Source of the DNA: Odiellus spinosus
Taxonomy: Eukaryota > Arthropoda > Arachnida > Opiliones > Phalangiidae
Direction: 5' to 3'
Assembly (NCBI GenBank): GCA_963920705.1
Contig: OY987237.1
Location: 13,732,601 to 13,796,600 of the forward strand
Length of the DNA stretch: 64,000 nucleotides
Below the pieces are notes generated by a model. That model did no database searches. It was not told the DNA's origin and worked only from the letters and a program-made list of their open reading frames with translations. This document shows positions 22,738 through 32,760 of the stretch, in pieces (the stretch's first letter is position 1; each line of letters opens with the position of its first letter). The translations under genes and the position numbers were made by a program.

Positions 22738-22947
22738 ATGACAGATCGTGAAATAGGAGTTGGCACGGATTGGACCTTTTTAAACATTGCTCGATCGGTT
22801 GGTGACGTAATCGTACACCTCCCCCTATTCTCCCCACTTAATTCTCTTACACGTAACGAAATAACATCGATCCTCTACTTTGTATCCTCTACTTTCGGTA
22901 TCTCGGATTATATTGTTCAAAGACTGAGTCCCGTTATTATGTATTAA
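22738..22947 (+). CDS. small open frame downstream of the TATA promoter, unrecognised
   Basis: ATG in a good context (GGAAAAAAAATGAC) opens 69 codons ending TAA. The product begins MTDREIGVGTDWTF, is mildly hydrophobic, and has no motif I recognise. It sits about 300 bp after the predicted start near 22440. A 28-codon upstream frame opens near 22472 and would interfere with simple scanning. It may be a real small protein, a first exon, or chance. Confidence 0.2.
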   Translation: MTDREIGVGTDWTFLNIARSVGDVIVHLPLFSPLNSLTRNEITSILYFVSSTFGISDYIVQRLSPVIMY

Positions 22948-23149
22948 ATATAACTTCCCGATATGTAAAGAATTCTCGGAATTTTTGATAGAGAAGAGAT
23001 GTAAGTTATTTCGCAAAACGTCGCAACCTGCTCGCTATCTTCTCATTCCACCCTAATAAAGTCATAATCAGTCTAAAATTGCAACGCAGATAAATAAAGG
23101 CTATCTTTCCTTGGTTCTACATGATTCTTGAGATAAAAGGTACTATTAT

Positions 23150-23481
23150 CAGAAACCGATGAAACCCTCCTTTGAAGTCTATTTCTCCCGGGTCTTGTCT
23201 ACCCCTCTCTGTATGGGTTATTCTCAAAAGGCGCGATTCGTACGCCTCCTAACGGTAGATGTTTTCGGAGCGGGAGTTCGTCGAGCGAATATCTCTAGCA
23301 GCCTCGGAGTTCGTCCAAAAACGGCGTCGTTTGTGGAGAGAATTTCCAATTTTCCGTAGACAGGGGGGATGAAGTAGGACCCCTTCTAACTCGTAAAATT
23401 GGGAATTTTACCCATACAGAGAGGAGCGCTATATGGAACATTGGAGTAGTAGACTTCAAAGGAGGGTTTCATCGGCTTCTG
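23150..23481 (+). mobile_element. MITE-A copy 8
   Basis: 332 bp, subfamily I, first bases CAGAAACCG. Flanks CTATTAT and ATATAGC do not form a duplication. Confidence 0.92.
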
Positions 23482-24593
23482 ATATAGCTGAAAAGAAAAT
23501 TTAACTAAAAATATATTGAGTTAGGAATATATTTTGTATCTAAAGTAAATAAAAAATATGAATTTAAACTTAAGTTTAATTTATTTTTGTTAGTTAATGT
23601 TTGAGAGTCAACTTGATTGCGCAAAACTTGTAAAATGTAAAGGAAATTTTTAAATTGTATTTGAGTCAACAATAATGAGTAACAAAATCAAATGGGACAT
23701 AACTAATCGGACTATAGAGTTAGAATCATTTAAAATTTCCAGGAAATCTTCAAAGCTAGAACTTCGCTCTGTCTCCAATAAACCTTGGAAATTAAATCCC
23801 GCTGATATACGAATATCATTCTGAAAGTGTAGCTATCATTCGCAGACGAATCAAAATCAGTAGCGTGCGGGGTCTAAGGCTCTTCCGGAAACTGAGCCAA
23901 TAAAAGGCTAGTTGGAGAGGAAACGATTTCTATAGGCTAAAGGAAGCCTGAACACCATTTTTTAAAGGGATAATGCAACCAACTATTGAGCTAGAATCAT
24001 ATTTTAACTTAATTCACAATGACTTCTTTCTGAATACGTCCAATAGAGGTTCGAAAGGAAAAATCAATTAATTTTATATATTCTACTAAAATAAGACTTA
24101 TTCGCGTATTAAAGCATTTGGAAAATGCCCCTAAATTGTGCAAAAAAAATCGTAAAAGATTCAGATTTTTGGAGAATTTCCGACTAATCAAAGGAAGTTC
24201 CACCTTTGGCGACATTCGTTGTTGTTCGCACAATTGTGCGCGTGAAAACAATCGAAGAACGAAATTTCGCGCGATTGAAAGAGCATATCGCAGCACGTGT
24301 CGCAGGGATTTTATTAAATTTTAATTGTTTTAAGTTCAAAAGCTCAAGATAGAAGCGTCGCGAATTTATTTCTAGTTAGTTAATTTGTTTATCAAGTGTT
24401 GGATATATGATAATCCTTTTGTAATCTCTAGAAACTAATCTCGAGAATTCGATCTGTAATTACATATTCACGGTCTCTTTAAAACCACAAAGAGGAAACG
24501 CGTTGGCGAAGGGATGGCGCGTGGGCAGGCGGCCATTTCGAATTAGTTTCGACGTTAATTAATAATGCCCGCAGGGTTGACTCTAATTAGCAG
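23482..24593. other. unassigned stretch
   Basis: TTAA-type end AGGGATAATGCAACC near 23967 is a lone E terminus. The patch 24480-24590 is GC-richer and includes GGCGGCCATTTCG. Confidence 0.4.
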
Positions 24594-24690
24594 ACGATTA
24601 GCTCGGGGTGCCAGAGGCCAAAAATCAAACGTTCCGACTCTGGGATGAGAATGCGGGAAAATGAAGGCAGGGAGGATGAGGATGAGGATG
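24594..24690 (+). other. possible acidic exon
   Basis: Open in one frame between a TTAGCAG acceptor-like word and a GTAAGAG donor at 24691. Reads 32 codons plus one base, ending in MRMRENEGREDEDED, an acidic tail like those of nuclear proteins. An ATG at 24645 could also make it a first exon. The polypyrimidine tract before the acceptor is poor. Unrecognised. Confidence 0.18.
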
Positions 24691-25347
24691 GTAAGAGGAG
24701 AGTATTTATTTTAGCATCGGGAATAATTCGGCCGACGTTTTATATGGTGAATGGATAAAAATCCTTTTTTTAGAAATAATTAAAGATAAAAGAGAAATTT
24801 CAGTTATTTTTAAATATTTTTTTTAAATTTAGTTCATCCAAAATTAGACTCAAATCTAAAATAAAGATCAATTTTAAACTTATCGTTAAGCCTTGGGAAA
24901 TAAAATGTTTTGTGAATCGTGAAAAAAAAATATATTTAATGGAGTTGAAACTTTTTTAAATATATTTTTATTCCAATTTTTATTCACGAAACACACGAGA
25001 TGAAGTAAAAAAGCCTAAATAAGGTCTAAATCTTTCTTTTTACCCTTGCCCGTATCACAATTGCGACTTTAATGTCCTGTTACCGGGATTTTTCTAAAGC
25101 TATTTATTCAAATTATAAAATAATTCAACTAGGCATAGTAACTCATCTTTTGTAGACATTCATTACATACTTCATTTAATTTAAAACAATAGTAATCGAA
25201 CCAGAAGAATTTACGTAACAATGACAGGAAATGACGTGTTATAATTGTATTATATATTACGATTAATGAAATAATTCAGTTATTCTAATTTAAATAGTGG
25301 AAACCTTTTTTTTTCGCGGGCTTTAATTTTTTCGTAATAAGTTGATC
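24691..25347. other. unassigned AT-rich stretch
   Basis: Nothing recognised. Confidence 0.4.
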
Positions 25348-25672
25348 CAGAAGCCGATGAAACCCTCCTTTGAAGTCTACTACTCTAACGTTCCATATAG
25401 CGCTCCTCTCTGTATGGGTAAAATTCACAATTTTACGAGTTAGAAGGGGTCCTAATTCATCCCCCCCTGTCTACGGAAAATAGGAAATTCTCTCTCTCCA
25501 CAAACGACGACGTTTTATGGACGACCTCCAAGGCTGCTAGAGATATTCCCGCTCCGAAAACATCTACCGTTAAGAGGCGTACGAATCGCGCCTTTTGAGA
25601 ATAACCCATACAGAGAGGGGTAGACAAGACCCGGGAGTAATAGACTTCAAAGGAGGGTTTCATCGGCTTCTG
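25348..25672 (-). mobile_element. MITE-A copy 9
   Basis: Exact TSD GTTGATC at 25341-25347 and 25673-25679. Subfamily I, 325 bp because of a short internal deletion around GATATTCCCGCTCC. Confidence 0.93.
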
Positions 25673-26081
25673 GTTGATCATTAACTGGATCCAAAATTGA
25701 AATTTTAAGTATATCTATGCAATTATATCAAAAAGCCAAAAATATAACCCATTGATGTCCAAAAAATTGTTGAAAGCTTCACTTTAAAGGCACGCAAGTA
25801 CCTAAGAAATAAACAAGCTCTTAAGCCTTATTATCTCTAAAGAAACAAGGAAATTAGTCTGTTTTTTTGTTAAACACGCACTTATTGTAATCTAATTATC
25901 CCTAATTAAATTGATGTACAGTGACATGGTGTACTTAAGTCTTTTTTTAAGCCTCCAAGTATTCTTAAAGTGAGACTGTCACCTTTTCTAAAAATTTTAA
26001 ACCTCTGGGTCAAAGTTCACATTAGAGACTATACTGTGCGGTTTGTTGCAGTGTTTCAAACCGATTCGGTTTCAACAAGCT
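25673..26081. other. unassigned stretch
   Basis: The last 30 bp (ACCGATTCGGTTTCAACAAG) resemble inner MITE-B sequence placed outside the B boundary, hinting at a second B fragment. Confidence 0.4.
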
Positions 26082-26644
26082 ACGGTTACACTAGCATTTC
26101 ATTAATCGATTTGAAAGGGTATTTTCCAATATTCAAATCACCAGAAGTAGATGAAACCCTCCTTTGAAGTCTATTACTCCCGAGTCTTGTCTAACCCTCT
26201 CTGTATGGGTTAGTTTTAAAAAGCGCGATTCGTACGCCTCCTAACGGTAGATGTTTTCGGAGCGGGAGCTCGTCGAGCGAATATCCCTAGCAGCCTTGGA
26301 GTTCGTCAAAAAAACGTCGTCGTTTGTGGAGAGAGAGAATTTCCAATTTTCCGTAGACAGGGGGGATGAAGTAGGACCCCTCCGATCTCGTAAAATTGTG
26401 AATATTACCCACAATATCGAACATTAGAGTAGTTGACTTCAAAGGAGGGTTTCATCGGCTTCTGAAATCACCGGGAATCGTTTTAAGCGTCACGTGTTCA
26501 CGCATTATCTTTATAAATCGATTTATCGTAGCTTCATCTATCGGTTGTTTGAAACCGAATCGGTATGAAACTGGTTCCCGAAGCAGTTTCGAGAAATCGA
26601 ATCAAATCGATTCGAGAAAAGACGATTTCCATTTGGAGTTCATG
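26082..26644 (+). mobile_element. MITE-B copy 4, with MITE-A copy 10 inside
   Basis: Starts ACGGTTACACTAGCATTTC, contains the same inner words as copy 2, and ends in GACGATTTCCATTTGG before an A run instead of the usual GAACGCGGCC terminus. It preserves the empty site for MITE-A copy 5. Confidence 0.7.
26142..26464 (+). mobile_element. MITE-A copy 10, inside MITE-B
   Basis: Exact TSD AAATCAC at 26135-26141 and 26465-26471. Subfamily II with a GTAGATG 5' terminus; 323 bp, lacking part of the CATACAGAGAGG arm. Confidence 0.93.
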
Positions 26645-26664
26645 AAAAAAAAAAAAAAAAAAAA
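26645..26664. repeat. poly(A) run of 20
   Basis: Directly follows the truncated MITE-B copy 4. Confidence 0.9.
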
Positions 26665-27114
26665 TCAGACGGCCAATACTTTATTAAAGTTATAACAAAA
26701 ACGTGAAAAAAAAAACTTTGCCATTTCTATGCAAGATCGGCGAAGAAAAAAAAATTTAATTTAACGTTATAATAACCCAGGGCAGAGAAATTTAAATCTG
26801 ATAACTACGACACCGAGAATCGCTTCCAGGCATAAAAAAAAATTTGCTGCTATACCCTAATCTTATCGCATATTTCACGTACAAATGATTTAATAAAATA
26901 ACTCATTTTTTTTCCCCTGATTTTTGAAAAACGTTCATGGTAGGCGATATCAAAAGAACCACCAAAAGATAAAAATCCCCGCTGAATTTTGCCTTTTGTT
27001 TCGTGGTTATAGTACAATATAGTTCTAAACTCCAAAATGTAGTATAAATATAACGGTTAAAGTTACGAGATACTTGTTTATTTCGGTTTGAAATATAGAT
27101 CAAATAGATATTAC
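26665..27114. other. unassigned AT-rich stretch
   Basis: No signals seen beyond short A runs. Confidence 0.4.
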
Positions 27115-27431
27115 CAAGAATTCATTCAGGTTCCATAAGAATATGGGAGGGCCGAGATTCAATAACCATCCTCCCAAACTTTGTAGAAAAAGTTCGTCCG
27201 CTTCGAATCGATTTTTCAAGTAAATCGCTCCTGACATCTATTATTAACCCGCGCCACTAACGACCTTGACATAATATTTTGGGTAATAAAAATGGAGCCG
27301 ACCGAAAAAAGATCTAAGCGTACAAAATGTTGCGAAAATTGCGGACGAACTTTTGTTACAAAGTTTGGGAGGATGGTACCAGAGGCTAAAGCTATGCTCC
27401 CATATTCTTATGGAACCTGAATGGATTCTTG
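27115..27431 (+). mobile_element. MITE-G copy 1
   Basis: 317 bp with ends CAAGAATTCATTCAGGTTCC and its near-complement, and exact 7-bp TSD ATATTAC at 27108-27114 and 27432-27438. Inner words AACTTTTGTTACAAAGTTTG and GCGCCACTAACGACC match copy 2. Non-coding. Confidence 0.88.
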
Positions 27432-27470
27432 ATATTACTATAAAAAATTGGATATCATATTTTCCTCAAT

Positions 27471-27642
27471 CTTGGAAGCAACAAAAATCGCTGTTAAATA
27501 CAACCCGTTTCTAGGGAATGTACCAGTTTTTCAAGGTTGGGACAAAGTATAGAGTTTAGTCAACCTTGGAACCAACAAAAATGGTCGTTAAATTGAACCT
27601 GTTTCAAGGGAAATGTACCAGTTTTTCAAGGTTGGGACAAAA
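27471..27642. repeat. tandem duplication, period about 94 bp
   Basis: Two units beginning CTTGGAAGCAACAAAAATCG and CTTGGAACCAACAAAAATGG, both ending TTTTTCAAGGTTGGGACAAA. Non-coding; it abuts MITE-B copy 5. Confidence 0.8.
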
Positions 27643-27643
27643 G

Positions 27644-27875
27644 TCGCGTTCATACTAGGCCTTGGAATCGATATAAATCGTCTTTTCTCGAATCGATTTG
27701 ATTCGATTTCTCGAAACTGCTTCGGGAACCAGTTTCGTACCGATTCGGTTTCAACAACCGATAGATAAAGCTACGATAAATCGATTTATAAAGATAGTGC
27801 GCGAACACAAGACGATTCAAATATCGGTTTGATTTTAACGGTTCAAATCGATTAAGAAATGCCAGTGTGACCGTA
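27644..27875 (-). mobile_element. MITE-B copy 5, complete
   Basis: 232 bp from TCGCGTTCATACTAGG to GCCAGTGTGACCGTA, uninterrupted, so it serves as the family reference. The ends share CATACTAG/CACACTAG-type words. Confidence 0.75.
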
Positions 27876-28632
27876 GATTAAGTAATTTTATATTATCAAC
27901 CTCCAGTGAAACCTAGCAAGCAAACCTAGGTGCCTTCTATATCTTAGTAAAAAATAATAGATATAAGCTAGAGACTACCTTTGAGATGCAGTATCATCTG
28001 AAGATAAAATTGACCGTAATATTCTGTACCGAAACAAAATATTTAAGGTATTAAAGCATATTTTCAATTAAGATTTTTTTGGCTAAGAAACTTTTGTATC
28101 AAATCAAATGTGAAGCTTTTAAACCCACTTTAACAGTCTTCAATAAGCTGAATTGAATTTGATACAAGATTCTATTGGAAAGGTGTAAGCAAAAGCTTGA
28201 AAACAGGGCTTTAACTTAGAACAAATATATTTCAATATGATGTAAGTATTTAGTCTTATTTTGAAGCACTCATTAAATACTCCCATAATATTTTTATTTA
28301 TACTTAAAAACTAATTAAAACTAAGTGTGTTAACCGAATTAAAAATAGAGAGGAAAGCAGTTTTTAATAATTTTAAAATAAAATCTAGAATTTACGTGGT
28401 TTTTGAAACTAAGCAGACGATATATTTTTGATAGAGCAAAGCCGGTACCGTCTGCGCGAACGATGACACGTGTTTCATTTCTCGCGTTCACTCCTCGCTT
28501 AGATTTAATAATAAAATCAATTTGAATTTACACAACGTACAAAGCTATTCACATTCTAAATATCTAGAATAAAACACGAGGGTTTACAGTTCTTTCGCGG
28601 TGAAGACCCAGACTGAATCGAAATATACTAGC
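27876..28632. other. unassigned AT-rich stretch
   Basis: No repeats or gene signals recognised. Confidence 0.4.
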
Positions 28633-28767
28633 TATATAACACCGGTGCAGTTCTGAAGCAGTTCGGAGCAGGCAATGAAACTCGTACTCTCCTCTTCCGA
28701 GAGGAGAGAGTGGAGTACAAAGATCCATCTTTGGTTCAAGATGAATTTACAATATAACGGGAATTAG
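28633..28767 (+). promoter_or_regulatory. possible TATA/initiator core promoter with a short frame
   Basis: TATATAA at 28633-28639, then GCAGTTC with its A at 28660, 27 bp downstream, a normal TATA-to-start distance. An ATG at 28675 opens MKLVLSSSERREW, 30 codons in all. An imperfect hairpin at 28683-28717 (GTACTC...GAGTAC) overlaps it. Weak; may be chance. Confidence 0.2.
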
Positions 28768-29688
28768 GGCGAATTAATACGCAATGTAAAAACTATATAT
28801 AATAAAAAATAGTTCTTCCTGAGTAGCCAACCGGGAGTATATGGAGTAGCATAGCGCTACACCAGGGCTCTATATAACTCTGATCTATTGATTGGGGGAA
28901 CAACAGATAGGGCAGGGAAGCGTGGTGCGAATATGGTGGATTTTGTACTGCGCAGTATATATTAAGGATAGAACAAGGGCGAGCGCCCACTGAGAGATAA
29001 GAGTGGCGCAAAATCAACTCTGCCTTTTCACGACTCTATGCAACTTCAGCGCTGATAAAATACATATACGATGCCTGATGGGAAAAGTACTTGGTGTATT
29101 TCAGCGCTGCTAACTAAATCAGATACGGGTTAAACCCTATCCGTCTCATCATAAATGTTCTAAAGAGATAAAGCGCTGATGTTTAATGTCAGTAACCACG
29201 AATTTATTAACGCTAACACATGAATATGAAACTGTATGGGTAATTATCAATTCTGAAATGGCAGGTGCTTCTGAGCATGAGTAACAAAACCTGGTGCACG
29301 TCTGCAGTGATTTAGAAAAATTACATTAATATGTCCTTATAATGACCCCAAACTATTTAAATGTTAAACTGTGACCTCTTTCAACAATTTTTTCACTTTT
29401 AATTCATTTAATTCATATATAATTAAATTGTACTAACTGTTATGATAATTTTAACAGAGTAAATTATAATTACCCTGGTAATTTAATGCCGAAATTAACT
29501 CTAGATATGATAAATAACTTGAAGTATTTCTCTCTCAATCTGTCTTAACGAAAAGTGGCTAAGCCTTGGTTATAATTAAAAATAAAAAAACATCCAATAT
29601 ATCCTCAGTTGACGATGAAAATTGTTAGTTTTTTGGTTTTTTTTGCTCCTCTCAATATAAAATTTATTATTCAAGCGTTATCTATCAT
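28768..29688. other. unassigned stretch
   Basis: An AGCGCTG word recurs near 29048, 29104 and 29171 in related contexts, perhaps part of the degenerate dispersed word. No gene. Confidence 0.4.
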
Positions 29689-30004
29689 CAAGAATCCATT
29701 CGGGTTCCATAAGAATATGGGAGCATAGCTTTAGCCTCTGGTACCATCCTCCCAAACTTTGTAACAAAAGTTCGTCCGCAATTTTCGCAACATTTGTACG
29801 CTTAGATCTTTTTTCGGTCGGCTCCATTTTTATTACCCAAAATATTATGTCAAGGTCATTAGTGGCGCGGGTTAATAATAGATGTCAGGAGCGATTTACT
29901 TGAAAAATCGATTCGAAGCGGACGAACTTTTGCTACAAAGTTTGGGAGGATGGTTATTGAATCGCGGCCCTCCCATATTCTTATGGAACCTGAATGGATT
30001 CTTG
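29689..30004 (-). mobile_element. MITE-G copy 2
   Basis: 316 bp, opposite orientation to copy 1 and very similar. Flanks CTATCAT and CTATTAT match at 6 of 7 positions, consistent with an aged 7-bp duplication. Confidence 0.87.
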
Positions 30005-30716
30005 CTATTATCCTAGATGAAAGCGAGAAATGAAAATGGTAAAATTTTCCTTAAACTTTTTAAACAAAGAAATCTGGTTATTTAAAATATAATAAATATA
30101 CCACACTACACATTGAATCCTCGGACTTAGATGTATATATTTTATATAGGAGAGAGGATGCCGAAAGGGAGGGGGGTTTAAATCTTGGAGAATAAGCAAA
30201 ATCCGGTCGGGAGGGATGGTTTAGTATTTTGAATCCCGAGCAGAAATTTATTTCACCTTGATTATGCAGCACTAGAAAAGCTACTCGGCCATTACTCTTA
30301 AAAGTAAACTAATCGGAAGTATAAGGCTAGTCTAGCTTCGTACGTACTGTTAAATCAAGACGAAATAGGCTATGTAGGGATGATCCAAGCATGGAAGCAA
30401 AAGAGCCTTAGGAGATAAAACTATTTGCAAGGGGTTATTTATTTAAAGCGATAGTAAACCATGGTCTGGTTAAAAATTTATTTGAAGAAAAAACAAAATA
30501 TTTTCGCGTATTAAAGAAACCCTATGATTTTGAGAAATTTATGGAAAAGCAATGACGTCACGAGCGAGTATGCCCTTTTAAATTATGAATATATTTTTAT
30601 CATATACTATTAAAATAATATTCAAAATTTTATACCATAAAAATAAACGTCAAAATTGAAATATTTTAAAGGGAAAAAAAATAGTTTTTAGATACATTTT
30701 TGGTGTTTAGATAAAC
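30005..30716. other. unassigned stretch
   Basis: No supported feature. Short minus frames at 30008-30272 have no protein signals. Confidence 0.4.
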
Positions 30717-31053
30717 CAGAAGCCGATGAAACCCTCCTTTGAAGTCTACTACTCTAATGTTCCATATAGCGCTCCTCTCTGTATGGGTAAAATTACCAAT
30801 TTTACGAGTTAGAAGGGGTCCTACTTCATCCCCCCTGTCTACGGAAAATTGGAAATTCTCTCTCTCCACAAACGACGACGTTTTTTGGACGAACTCCGAG
30901 GCTGCTAGAGATATTCGCTCGACGAACTCCCGCTCCGAAAACATCTACCGTTAGGAGGCGTACGAATCGCGCCTTTTGAGAATAACCCATACAGAGAGGG
31001 GTAGACAAGACCCGGGAGTAATAGACTTCAAAGGAGGGTTTCATCGGCTTCTG
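30717..31053 (-). mobile_element. MITE-A copy 11, family reference
   Basis: 337 bp with exact TSD GATAAAC at 30710-30716 and 31054-31060. Subfamily I. Termini CAGAAGCCGATGAAACCCTC and its complement are perfect; the inverted arms extend imperfectly to about 80 bp, including CTCTCTGTATGGGT. Non-autonomous; the roughly 70-codon frames on both strands are not evidence of a gene. Confidence 0.95.
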
Positions 31054-31829
31054 GATAAACTTAATTTACAATGTCCGTAAGTGCGTACGTCCGTAACTTT
31101 TTCCATAATGTTCTAGAAGTATCTAGAAAATTCTGGAAAGATCTAAAAAATTCTAAAAAAACTCTCGTGATTTTTTGCGGGTTTTATTTAGTGTTAAAAT
31201 AAATAATATATTCAAAATCATCCGCAACTATCACTTGAAGGAGAGGAAACACTTCAAGGAGGGGTTAGGCTATATTTCAGCGAATATAATCTGAGGGGAG
31301 ACAAGGGGGCAGGAGATAATAGCCCCCCCCCCACGCGTTTCTTATTGCGCAATAGAAGAGAACGACGAAATCTGGGACTAATAAGAGGATTAAAATGAGA
31401 ACTGCAAAAGTTCTCTTGATTTAATAATAACTCGGAAACACACTGCATCCGTTGTATTATCCTTATAGACTTTCGACGCGTCTTTCAACCTTAAAGAGGG
31501 TTTAATTTGTCATTGAAAAAGGGGTTTTTCTATGGAAATTTTGACCCATTTTATGATTACAAAGAAATGAATAGTTTAGTTGCTAAGCGGTATTTTAAAT
31601 TTAACAATATGTATAAATACTTTTTGTAGTTTTTAATTTTAAAAACATTCGTGTTTTACTAAGCGTGGTATGAACGTGCTACGAGGTTGAGTGTTACCCA
31701 AGGATCATTCAGTCTATGTTAAATAAAATGAGCCCCTGTAAAAGTGTTCTAGCAGCCGCGCATTATAACTCAAGGAAAAGATGCCATTCAGGAGTGAACG
31801 GGCTTTGAGCTTAATTTTTTGGTTTTTAG
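31054..31829. other. unassigned stretch
   Basis: Repeated TTCTAGAA-like words at 31109-31160 and a C run near 31321-31333. No gene. Confidence 0.4.
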
Positions 31830-32167
31830 CAGAAGCCGATGAAACCCTCCTTTGAAGTCTATTACTCCCTAGTCTTGTCTACCCCTCTTTGTATGGGTTA
31901 TTCTCAAAAGGCGCGATTCGTACGCCTCCTAACGGTAGATGTTTTCGGAGCGGGAGTTCGTCGAGCGAATATCTTTAGCAGCCTTGGAGTTCGTCCAAAA
32001 AACGTCGTCGTTTGTGCAGAGAGAGAATTTCCAATTTTCCGTAGACAGGGGGGGATGAAGTAGGACCCCTTCTAACTCGTAAAATTGGGAATTTTACCCA
32101 TACAGAGAGGAGCGCTATATGGAACATTGGAGTAGTAGACTTCAAAGGAGGGTTTCATCGGCTTCTG
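31830..32167 (+). mobile_element. MITE-A copy 12
   Basis: 338 bp, subfamily I. Flanks TTTTTAG and GTTTCAA do not match. Confidence 0.92.
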
Positions 32168-32579
32168 GTTTCAATGCAATTAATGTTTTTGAACGTGTAA
32201 AAATACTAGAAAAATACATACAAAAACAATATATGAACGTATTACTTTCACGTTCTGTAACCTCCATGAGATGAATAGAAATAATTAAACTTCAACGATA
32301 GTGCTAAAGAAAAATAGACACGTCCAATAAAGTCAGTTCCCTGGAATTACATTATACTTAACAATTGTATTCAAAAAATCTATATACCACACTGAATTGA
32401 TCGACCGTGAACTTTAGAAGAAGGAGGAAAAAAAAAATAGATATATCATACAATAAAACCTAATTAACTAGCTAGATTTAGTAGCATACGCGAGAGAGAT
32501 ACTGTTTGGGCAGCAAACCGTGAGAATGACGTCATATTCACGGTATACAGTTCGTTATACAGTCACGAAATATATATAG
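32168..32579. other. unassigned AT-rich stretch
   Basis: Nothing recognised. Confidence 0.4.
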
Positions 32580-32760
32580 GACGATGAGATGCGGTGGGTG
32601 AAAACTGAAAAGCGTGAATCGAAAACGGGACGAGGAGTTAAGAGAAGAAAGGGATTGTCAGAGGAGAGAGAGAGAGAGAGAAAGGAAAAAAAGATAAGGA
32701 TGAAGTGAAGTCCAAGAGGAGCGCGAGGATGGGAGATTCTACACGAAGGAGAGTTATAAA
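32580..32760. repeat. purine-rich tract with GA run
   Basis: About 180 bp strongly enriched in A and G on the plus strand, with a GA dinucleotide run near 32663-32681. A 39-codon frame inside it is a product of composition. Confidence 0.6.
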
